From IMG/VR virus record IMGVR_UViG_3300037071_001584, positions 1 to 64,000 of that record: a stretch of 64,000 nt of DNA. One strand, given 5' to 3'. Each line of letters starts with the position of its first letter. Position 1 is the stretch's first letter. The notes below the pieces were generated by a model. It was not told the origin of the DNA, ran no database searches, and saw only the letters and a program-made list of their open reading frames with translations. This DNA comes from a virus. A program made the position numbers and the translations under genes. Below are positions 1-6,919 of the stretch, one piece after another.

Positions 1-1
1 T

Positions 2-91
2 GAAAGAATTGTTGAAGACGCTCCTCTTGGAAGCGTAGATATTAGTCGTATAGTTGAACAAACTCCGACTAAGTCACCTTGGGCATTGTAA
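2..91 (+). CDS. C-terminal end of an unidentified protein (partial)
   Basis: An open frame enters from the left edge and stops at the TAA at 89-91. It gives 29 residues ending in KSPWAL. The acidic, hydrophilic tail resembles the end of many small DNA-binding or structural proteins but is too short to identify. A terminator follows within 15 bases, so this gene ends a transcription unit separate from the primase that follows. Confidence 0.6.
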   Translation, partial: ERIVEDAPLGSVDISRIVEQTPTKSPWAL

Positions 92-104
92 TATTTAATA
101 GAGG

Positions 105-127
105 GGGGCAGAAATGCCCCTTTTCTT
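105..127 (+). terminator. Rho-independent terminator with GAAA tetraloop
   Basis: A perfect 6-bp stem, GGGGCA (105-110) with TGCCCC (115-120), encloses a GNRA-type GAAA loop and is followed by TTTTCTTT. It lies between the upstream partial gene and the primase and would end the upstream transcript. Confidence 0.75.
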
Positions 128-142
128 TAATAAACAAAAAAG

Positions 143-1174
143 ATGACAGAAATAAATTTAAATAAAGTTTTTGTTACAAAATCTAATCTTTTGAATCATA
201 TATCAGACTATGAAATATACAAAATGTATATAGGTAACACTGCTATAAATACAAAAGGGAGGATAAGATCTCCGTTAAGAGAAGATGAATCTCCTTCATT
301 TGGATTCTTTATTGGAGAGACTGGTGAATTATGTTTTAAAGACTTTGTTCTTGGTTCAGGTGATTGTGTAAGGTTTGTTATGTTTAAATTTGGACTTACT
401 TATTTTGAAGCATTAAGCCAGATTGCAATAGACGCTAACTTAGATGATAAATTTATTATAAAAGCTTCGTTTAAAACAAGCGTAATAAGTGACAGTAAAG
501 GAAAAAGAGAAGACTTCGTTAAAACAGTAAATTCGAACTATCTTGGTAAAACAAGTAGGAATTGGGAAATAAGAGACTACGTCTTTTGGAATCAATTTGG
601 TATAACTAAGCCAATATTAGAGAGGTATAATGTTCAACCTGTAGCATATCTACATGTTGGAATAGATAAGAAGATAGTTAAACCTGATTTTCATACGTAT
701 TGTTACAATGAAATGAAAGATGGAATTAATTCTTTTAAAATATATCAACCTAATAAAGAGGAATACAAATGGTTAAACAACCATAATGATTCTGTATGGC
801 AAGGATGGACTCAATTACCAGAAAAAGGAGATACTCTTATAATTACTAAATCATTAAAAGATGTTATGGCTATTGCTGGAGTAACAGGAATACCTGCTGT
901 AAGCTTACAAGCTGAAGGTAGTAAACCTAAACAAAGCGTGATAGACGAACTTCAAGAAAGATTTGAAACTATATTCGTATTATATGACAACGATTATGAT
1001 AAAACTGTCAATTGGGGTAGAGAGTTTGGACGAAAACTTTCTAGCGCACATGGATTTTGTCAAGTTGAAATAGAAGAGGCTTATAGATCAAAGGATTTCA
1101 GTGACTTAGTAATGAATCATGGCGAAAAGCTTTCAAGAAAATACTTAGAAGAACTAATAGAAAGACCTTTTTAA
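143..1174 (+). CDS. DnaG-like DNA primase, divergent
   Basis: Probably makes RNA primers for phage DNA replication. The first ~110 residues follow the DnaG zinc-binding (CHC2) domain pattern around SPLREDESPSF, but most Cys/His zinc ligands are absent. The second half (about residues 225-320) matches a TOPRIM fold: a strand-turn reading LIITKSLKDVMAI, then the acidic cluster LYDNDYD. The usual TOPRIM glutamate is not seen at the first motif (TKSLKD instead of EGxxD). At 343 aa it is shorter than bacterial DnaG (about 580-600) and lacks the DnaB-interacting C-terminus. It starts 15 bases after a terminator's T-run, with an A-rich leader. The fold is likely; activity and partners are inferred. 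Confidence 0.75.
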   Translation: MTEINLNKVFVTKSNLLNHISDYEIYKMYIGNTAINTKGRIRSPLREDESPSFGFFIGETGELCFKDFVLGSGDCVRFVMFKFGLTYFEALSQIAIDANLDDKFIIKASFKTSVISDSKGKREDFVKTVNSNYLGKTSRNWEIRDYVFWNQFGITKPILERYNVQPVAYLHVGIDKKIVKPDFHTYCYNEMKDGINSFKIYQPNKEEYKWLNNHNDSVWQGWTQLPEKGDTLIITKSLKDVMAIAGVTGIPAVSLQAEGSKPKQSVIDELQERFETIFVLYDNDYDKTVNWGREFGRKLSSAHGFCQVEIEEAYRSKDFSDLVMNHGEKLSRKYLEELIERPF

Positions 1175-1176
1175 AA

Positions 1177-1599
1177 ATGGAAGAAAAAATCATAGTTGGA
1201 GTATATGATGGCCTTAGAAAAAATGGAGAATCTCATGATTTATTTATGTCAAAAGCTAACTACTTAGGCACATTTTATACTGAGCCAGAATTCTCACTAT
1301 TTTCATTCTCTAAAAAATATCCAGCACTAAGTTTAGGAGGTTCCACTTCTGTTTTGTTAGAAGTCTATGAGGTTACTGAAGAAATTTTAAAGACAATAGA
1401 TTACTATGAAGGGTGTAATGACATAGATCCTTATATGAATATCTATAATAAAGCAGAGATTGAAACTCCGTTTGGTGAATGTATTATCTATATCTACAAC
1501 AGGATGGTAGTAAACAAGCCGCTTATTGAATCAGGTGATTGGTTTAGATTTAAAAAAGAAGTAAGACAACGAATAGAAGAAACAAGAAAAATAGTATAA
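1177..1599 (+). CDS. Gamma-glutamylcyclotransferase-like (AIG2/GGCT) protein
   Basis: This 140-aa protein has the GGCT/AIG2 pattern: the N-terminal strand and loop VGVYDGLRKNGESH corresponds to the YGTLRRG-type substrate loop. A later segment, TIDYYEGC, fits the position of the family's D/E-rich catalytic region. Family members release pyroglutamate from gamma-glutamyl amines or peptides. The ATG lies 3 bases after the primase stop, and the ATP-grasp gene starts 3 bases after its own stop, so it is embedded in an operon with ligases and glutamine-handling enzymes. That context suggests it trims or turns over a gamma-glutamyl-type product made nearby. The fold assignment is fairly secure; the substrate is unknown. 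Confidence 0.75.
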   Translation: MEEKIIVGVYDGLRKNGESHDLFMSKANYLGTFYTEPEFSLFSFSKKYPALSLGGSTSVLLEVYEVTEEILKTIDYYEGCNDIDPYMNIYNKAEIETPFGECIIYIYNRMVVNKPLIESGDWFRFKKEVRQRIEETRKIV

Positions 1600-1602
1600 A
1601 TC

Positions 1603-2481
1603 ATGGTAATAAACATTAATTCAAAAAAGAAAGTAGGAGATGTTCTATTATCAGTTGCATTAAGAACTGGTAAATATGTTCCAATGATTAGAAGCAGACA
1701 TCCTTCTCATGCAGGTTTAAGAAGAGCTTTACCTAAACTTCCGTTTAGAAGTGTCATCAGACTAGGCTCTCTGACTGTATTAGAGGACGATAGCAGCAAG
1801 AAAGGGAACAGGGTGGAACTGAACAGTGCATTGGCTATAAAGAATAGCTCTAGCAAGCTTAAAATGAAGCAATGTTTTACTCAAGGAGGCGTTAAAACAG
1901 CTGAATGGATATATTCTACAAGTGAGAATGATATCATAAATTGGCTGAAGGAATATCCAATTGTGGCTAAAAGCCATATGGGTTCTCGCGGAAGAGGAAA
2001 TACATTGTTGAAAACTGAAGCTGAAGTAAGAGCTTTTATTAGAAGCAAGGATCTTTCACATTACATTTTTGAAAAGTATTATAACTACAACAAGGAGTAT
2101 AGATTGCATGTCAGTGCTGACGGTTGCTTTTATGCTTGTAGAAAAATGCTTAAGAATGAATTTAAAGATCATCCTAATGCGTGGCAAAGACATGATGACA
2201 ATTGTTCTTGGATACTTGAAGAGAATGAAATGTTTGACAAACCTACAAATTGGGCTAATATAATTGATCATTGCGTTAAAGCATTGATTAGTTGTGGTCT
2301 TGATTTTGGAGCATGTGATTTGAGAGTTCAAAACAATATTGATAAAGAAGGAGTTAGAAGACTTCAACCTGACTTCATTGTTGTAGAGATTAATTCTGCG
2401 CCATCATTTGGTAAAGTTACTCTTGAAAAATACAAAGAAGTATTACCTCAACTTTTAGTTAAAAAACATGAAAATCGTTAA
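1603..2481 (+). CDS. ATP-grasp ligase, RimK-like
   Basis: This 292-aa protein shows ATP-grasp landmarks. A lysine-containing strand, YPIVAKSHMGSRGRG, is followed by a glycine-rich nucleotide-binding loop. IFEKYYNYNKEYRLHV carries the acidic hinge and the basic strand. The metal-binding end reads DFGACDLRVQ and then VVEINSAPSFG, where E and N are the usual Mg-ATP ligands. ATP-grasp enzymes activate a carboxylate as acyl phosphate and join it to an amine. The 14-base overlap with the next small gene, and the flanking cyclotransferase and amidotransferases, place it in an amide-forming pathway. Substrates cannot be read from sequence. Phage ATP-grasp ligases next to glutamine-synthetase-fold amidoligases have been noted in comparative genomics. 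Confidence 0.8.
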   Translation: MVININSKKKVGDVLLSVALRTGKYVPMIRSRHPSHAGLRRALPKLPFRSVIRLGSLTVLEDDSSKKGNRVELNSALAIKNSSSKLKMKQCFTQGGVKTAEWIYSTSENDIINWLKEYPIVAKSHMGSRGRGNTLLKTEAEVRAFIRSKDLSHYIFEKYYNYNKEYRLHVSADGCFYACRKMLKNEFKDHPNAWQRHDDNCSWILEENEMFDKPTNWANIIDHCVKALISCGLDFGACDLRVQNNIDKEGVRRLQPDFIVVEINSAPSFGKVTLEKYKEVLPQLLVKKHENR

Positions 2482-2689
2482 AAAAGGAGATGAACCAACT
2501 TTTGTTCCTATAACCTTATATATTACTATAGAGAGCAAAGAGGAGCAAGAGACGTTATTATCATTATTTAAAACAATAACTTCTCATGAGTTAACAACAA
2601 TTGCTTTAAAGAATACAAAAGAACATCTTAACCAAAAGGTTATTAGCACATTTATAGGAGGTTTTTATAATTCATTATTAGATAAATAA
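2468..2689 (+). CDS. Small protein of unknown function in the amidoligase cluster
   Basis: A 73-aa protein that I do not recognise. It begins with ATG inside the 3' end of the ATP-grasp gene (14-base overlap), which suggests translational coupling. The sequence alternates short beta-like (FVPITLYITIES) and helical stretches and is neither membrane-like nor Cys-rich. Its position between the ligase and the two amidotransferase-like genes suggests a carrier, adaptor or regulator for the pathway, but no motif (for example a carrier-protein serine) supports a specific role. Confidence 0.65.
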   Translation: MKIVKKGDEPTFVPITLYITIESKEEQETLLSLFKTITSHELTTIALKNTKEHLNQKVISTFIGGFYNSLLDK

Positions 2690-2696
2690 AAAAAAC

Positions 2697-3437
2697 ATGA
2701 AAAAAATAATTGGAGTTTATGCTGATGTAGCAAATGGTAGAGTTGGTCAAACAGCTCCGTATATGCAATTCTTAGGTCAATTTGGTAATGTACGTTTAAT
2801 ACTACCTACTGACAATTTAAGAGAGGTTGCAAAAAGTATTGATATGTTAGTATTGCCTGGAGGTTCTGATATAAATTCTGCCAAATATAATCAAGCGCCA
2901 GATATTATGACAGGACGTCCTAATATGCATTTTGATTATTTAGATGCTAATCTGTTGCCTTTGGTAATTGAGATGAAGAAACCTATTTTAGGTATTTGTC
3001 GAGGTATGCAAGCATTAAATGTTCACTTTGGTGGTACATTAAATCAGCATGTTATTGGTCATCACCAAGGAGACAATCGTGCTGCTACAAAGCAAGAAAT
3101 TCAATTTGAAGACGGAAAGAAACCGCATATGATTAACTCTATGCACCATCAATCTGTTAACATTTTAGGAGATGGTTTTGAAATTGTAGCTTATAGCCAA
3201 TGTTATCAAGGATGTTATTCTGAAAAGAAACATGTTAGAAACTGGTATTTTGTTGATGACAAGAAGAAGAAAGAATTCTTTGAATGTATTGTCATCATTG
3301 AGATGATTAAGCACAAAAATCTTCCTATTGTTGGAGTTCAATGGCATCCAGAGGAGTTCAATTGTAAAGTTACAGTTGATTGTATTAACACTTTATTAAA
3401 AGAATATGAAGAAAAAGTTAGCAGTCCTAGTAAATGA
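2697..3437 (+). CDS. Class I glutamine-amidotransferase-like hydrolase (peptidase C26 type), copy 1
   Basis: This 246-aa protein has the class I glutamine amidotransferase triad: nucleophile C101 in LGICRGMQ, then H and E in QWHPEEF near residue 220. VLPGGSDINSAKY and the MHHQSV segment are typical of the gamma-glutamyl-GABA hydrolase (PuuD) or C26 peptidase branch, which cleaves gamma-glutamyl amides. It could release ammonia for the neighbouring amidoligases or hydrolyse their product. It overlaps the next gene by 32 bases, and the next gene is a divergent second member of the family. The enzyme class is confident; the substrate is not determined. Confidence 0.85.
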   Translation: MKKIIGVYADVANGRVGQTAPYMQFLGQFGNVRLILPTDNLREVAKSIDMLVLPGGSDINSAKYNQAPDIMTGRPNMHFDYLDANLLPLVIEMKKPILGICRGMQALNVHFGGTLNQHVIGHHQGDNRAATKQEIQFEDGKKPHMINSMHHQSVNILGDGFEIVAYSQCYQGCYSEKKHVRNWYFVDDKKKKEFFECIVIIEMIKHKNLPIVGVQWHPEEFNCKVTVDCINTLLKEYEEKVSSPSK

Positions 3438-4086
3438 TTCAGCAGATTATGAATCTTATGTTGCGTTCCTTAAACTAAAATATGATATTGAGCTTGTAAA
3501 GCTTTCTTCTATTGCAAAGAAAGAAACGATTCCTGAGATTGATTTAATGTTGTTTACTGGAGGAGAAGATGTTGATCCAGCTTATTACAATGAGAAACCT
3601 GGAAAAAGAACATTCTATAATCCTTCAAGAGACAATGATGAATCTAAAATGTTTAGAATGCTAAATCAAAAGATTCCAAAACTTGGAATTTGTAGAGGAA
3701 GTCAATTCTTAACTGTAATGAGTGGTGGTAAATTAATACAACATGTGGAAAATCATGGTATTGGTGGAACTCATTCAATTACATTTGATTATATTCATAA
3801 TCATAAAATGCAGATTACGTCAACGCATCACCAAATGATGTATCCTTTTGATTTATCAAAGAAAGAATATATACTTTGTGCTTATGCAACCAACTATTTA
3901 AGTCCTATATACTTAAATGGTAATGACAGAAACATTGAAGTGCCTGAAGAATTCTTGGAGCCAGAGATTGTATTCTATCCTAGAAGTAATTCTTTAGCAA
4001 TTCAAGGTCATCCTGAATCTGGTATTATGTCAGATGATGGAAAAATGTTTATATTGAACTATATAGACAATGTATTAAAGCTTTAA
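3406..4086 (+). CDS. Class I glutamine-amidotransferase-like hydrolase, copy 2
   Basis: A second, divergent C26/PuuD-like protein of 226 aa directly after the first. The nucleophile is C96 in LGICRGSQF, a HHQMM segment corresponds to the HHQSV of copy 1, and H-E of the triad occur in IQGHPESG near the C-terminus. MLFTGGEDVDPAYYN matches the PGG(S/E)D substrate loop. The two copies share motifs but little else, so they may act on different gamma-glutamyl substrates or form a heterodimer. The ATG at 3406 lies within the end of copy 1; about 25 A/T-rich bases separate the stop from the next gene. Confidence 0.85.
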   Translation: MKKKLAVLVNDSADYESYVAFLKLKYDIELVKLSSIAKKETIPEIDLMLFTGGEDVDPAYYNEKPGKRTFYNPSRDNDESKMFRMLNQKIPKLGICRGSQFLTVMSGGKLIQHVENHGIGGTHSITFDYIHNHKMQITSTHHQMMYPFDLSKKEYILCAYATNYLSPIYLNGNDRNIEVPEEFLEPEIVFYPRSNSLAIQGHPESGIMSDDGKMFILNYIDNVLKL

Positions 4087-4111
4087 CATTAAACCTTTAA
4101 ATTATAAAAAC

Positions 4112-4930
4112 ATGGAAAAAATTGTAGAAAACAAGCATGGAGTTACCTTAGGTAGTGATCCTGAGATTTTTATATGTAATGCTGAAGAGATCGTCTCAGC
4201 AGAAGGTTTAACAGGTGGAACGAAACACGATCCCGTTCCAATTAGCGAGGAAGGACATATGATTCAAGAAGATGGTATTGCTCTCGAGTATAACATACCA
4301 GCTTGCTCCACAGTAGAGGAGTTTATTGCTCATCATGAATTTGTTCAAGACTATTTTAAAGTTTTAATCGCCGCTCATGGTTATGAGTTTAGCAAAGAAA
4401 GAAGTGCGGATATTAATCCAATCTTCTTGCAAACTGAGCAAGCTCAAACATTTGGGTGTGAACCTGATTATAACGTTTATACTAGAAGCGAGAACGAAGC
4501 TCCTGAATCAGGACAGAATTTAAGATGTGTTGGAGGTCATATTCACATTGGATATCCAGATCCAGACCAAGACGTTACTGAGAAAATTGTAATGATGTTT
4601 GACATGTTTGCAACCTTGCCATCTCTATTTAAAGACAATGATACGCGTCGTAGAGAATTGTATGGTAAAGCCGGTAGTTTTAGGTTTAAGATTTTTGGAT
4701 TAGAATGTAGAGCATTGTCTAACTTTTGGATTCATACAAGAGAAGACATGACTTGGGTATGGAATCAAACAATGAGAGCTGTTAATTGTGTTCTTGACGG
4801 AGAGTCTGATGCTTTAATTGAAAAGTATTCTTCTGATGTTAGAAATGCAATTAATACTGCTGATTTAAAATTAGCAGCTGAATTGATGATCATGATTGAT
4901 CATGAAGTACAAAAAGAAGTGGTAGAATAG
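4112..4930 (+). CDS. Glutamine-synthetase-fold amidoligase (phage COOH-NH2 ligase type 2)
   Basis: This 272-aa protein matches the phage amidoligase family described around phiEco32-like phages. Near the N-terminus is LGSDPEIFI, carrying a metal-binding acidic residue. DGIALEYNIPA supplies further glutamates, GGHIHIGYP a histidine pair, and KIFGLECRALSNFW a basic/acidic pair at the active site. The family has the glutamine synthetase catalytic fold and is predicted to ligate a carboxylate to an amine using ATP. It sits between the glutamine hydrolases and the class II amidotransferase. Product and acceptor are unknown. Confidence 0.8.
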   Translation: MEKIVENKHGVTLGSDPEIFICNAEEIVSAEGLTGGTKHDPVPISEEGHMIQEDGIALEYNIPACSTVEEFIAHHEFVQDYFKVLIAAHGYEFSKERSADINPIFLQTEQAQTFGCEPDYNVYTRSENEAPESGQNLRCVGGHIHIGYPDPDQDVTEKIVMMFDMFATLPSLFKDNDTRRRELYGKAGSFRFKIFGLECRALSNFWIHTREDMTWVWNQTMRAVNCVLDGESDALIEKYSSDVRNAINTADLKLAAELMIMIDHEVQKEVVE

Positions 4931-4951
4931 ACAAACAAACAAGACTAAATA

Positions 4952-6919
4952 ATGGAAATAAAAATTTTATTACTACTATTATTAGCACATTATATACTCT
5001 TCTTTCTATTTAGAGGGAAGGGTGATGTGCTCGCTTGCGGTATATTTGGATGGTCTGGAAGCAGAACTACAAGATTTAACAAGCAAAAATTTGATATTCT
5101 AGGACTTTTTAACAATTCAAGAGGTGGAGATTCATGTGGAGTGTCTACAGATGGAGAAATCTATTATGGTACACTTTTAAACAAAAGTTATGATGACTTT
5201 GTTGTTAACAAGAATTATCTTTCTCCTGTAAGAATTCCTGTTGTTATTGGACATTCTCGTAAAGCAAGTGTTGGAGCTGTAAGTGAAACAAATGCTCATC
5301 CATTTGGATTTGGAGATTTAGGAGAAGGTCATGCTTTTATTGGGTGTCATAATGGTACTTTAAGCAATTATGAGGAACTTGGTAAAAAATATGAAGTCGA
5401 AACTTCTGTCTACAGTGAAAGAAATATGTTCCTAAGGACTAAAGTAGATTCTGAAATACTATTGGAGATACTATATAAAACTAAAGATACGGAAGTATTA
5501 CAAGAATATATAGGAGGAGCTGCTTTATTATTCCAAAATTTAGAAGAACCTAACACATTATTTGCATTTCATGGAGCTTCTAAAAAAGAAGTTGGAGATA
5601 GAGGTGAAACTTTATACGAAGAAAGACCTTTATATTACTATCAAGAAGCAAAAGATTCAGTTTACATTTCTTCAATAGAAGAAGCTTTAATATTCATAGG
5701 TGGAGAAAAAGACAAAACTGTTTTTGAATTTGATCACAATCTTTTGTACAAAATCAAAGATGGAAATGTTGATAAAGCTGTAACTTATGAAGTGGACAGG
5801 AGAGGAGCTGGCCAAAAGAAACCCTATGGGGGTGCGGGTTTTTGCATGGGTGGGACGGCTACTGGGACTAATACTGCCAGAAACCACGGTCCTGCCAAAA
5901 GGGGAAAGCGAAAAGAAAGAAGTAAATCTAGACGGTTCAAACAAATAGCAAATGTCGCAAATATATACGATGAAACTGTTATTGAGGGAGACTTTAAATC
6001 TGCAATATATTATAACAAATTAAGATATTGGAGAAATGGTCACTTAATAGATGGTGTTTTCACATATATTAAAGGATTTGGTTTGTATAAGATCGGAGAT
6101 CAAGCTTCTGATTCAAATAATAAATTGTATCAATTGATGGGAGAACACTTTAGTCTTGAAGATGGTATGTTTTTAGATACTGTTTATTTAGAACAAAGAC
6201 TCGCTCTTGATGAAACTATATTTGTACCATTTGAATTTAGTACAAAGGAACCACCTGTATTCTTCTTTCATAATGGAATCATGCTAGAAACAATGCATGA
6301 CTTTGCTGCATTAAATGGAGAGTATGCAAGTAAATTTTCCTTTGAACATTTATCGCAAATGTCTAAATACCCTATCTGTAGAATGCGCAAGAATCGGCCA
6401 GACAATAACAGACAAGAAATACTTTATAATGGTCAGCCTTATACCAATAATTTTATACCTTTGCAATGTAATAATTGCTACAATATTGAAAATGGTAATT
6501 TAATCAATATAGATAGGTTAGAAGAAATTGTTGTGAAAGAAGCTGAAATTTGTTGTTCTGTTAAGATTCCTTCTACTAATGAGGTGATACAGTTGCCCAT
6601 GGAATTTGATGCTCCAATTATGGGGCCGAATAGTTTGATCAATGCATATCATCCTGCTAGACCAACTGTTGAATTTCTGGATGAAGATCCTCCTATTGAA
6701 GATTATTTCCAAAAAAAGGGAGATGATGAAAAGGTTTTGAGCATCATTAATAAGCACATTATGCCAGTTTACACACAATTGCAAACTTGTAATGAGGATC
6801 TTAAAAATGAAGAAGATGAAACTATTCAAGAGCTTATTGACTTAAACAAGGATTACTTATTGAGTGTTGACTGTATTGTTGAATCAAAATCCAAAGAAAA
6901 TGAAGGAGAAGCTAGTTAA
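4952..6919 (+). CDS. Class II glutamine amidotransferase with C-terminal extension and hydrophobic leader
   Basis: Residues ~29-290 form a class II (Ntn-type) amidotransferase: ACGIFGW with candidate nucleophile C29, SRGGDSCGV, IGHSRKASVG, and CHNGTLSNYEEL. The family releases ammonia from glutamine using an N-terminal Cys. Here C29 is preceded by a leader with a strongly hydrophobic stretch (about residues 3-20), so the nucleophile must be exposed by processing or by a later start. An in-frame GTG at 5027 would give a start three residues before the Cys. Residues ~300-335 form a Gly/Lys/Arg-rich linker encoded by a locally GC-richer stretch (about 5800-5930). The remaining ~320 residues are unrecognised. 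The end overlaps the next gene by 20 bases. Confidence 0.8.
   Translation: MEIKILLLLLLAHYILFFLFRGKGDVLACGIFGWSGSRTTRFNKQKFDILGLFNNSRGGDSCGVSTDGEIYYGTLLNKSYDDFVVNKNYLSPVRIPVVIGHSRKASVGAVSETNAHPFGFGDLGEGHAFIGCHNGTLSNYEELGKKYEVETSVYSERNMFLRTKVDSEILLEILYKTKDTEVLQEYIGGAALLFQNLEEPNTLFAFHGASKKEVGDRGETLYEERPLYYYQEAKDSVYISSIEEALIFIGGEKDKTVFEFDHNLLYKIKDGNVDKAVTYEVDRRGAGQKKPYGGAGFCMGGTATGTNTARNHGPAKRGKRKERSKSRRFKQIANVANIYDETVIEGDFKSAIYYNKLRYWRNGHLIDGVFTYIKGFGLYKIGDQASDSNNKLYQLMGEHFSLEDGMFLDTVYLEQRLALDETIFVPFEFSTKEPPVFFFHNGIMLETMHDFAALNGEYASKFSFEHLSQMSKYPICRMRKNRPDNNRQEILYNGQPYTNNFIPLQCNNCYNIENGNLINIDRLEEIVVKEAEICCSVKIPSTNEVIQLPMEFDAPIMGPNSLINAYHPARPTVEFLDEDPPIEDYFQKKGDDEKVLSIINKHIMPVYTQLQTCNEDLKNEEDETIQELIDLNKDYLLSVDCIVESKSKENEGEAS

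Noticed and set aside
5025-5103. ATG at 5025 (MCS...) as start of the amidotransferase
   Set aside because: This frame stops after about 25 codons; the amidotransferase is in the frame of ATG 4952 or GTG 5027. It is kept only as part of the insertion hypothesis.
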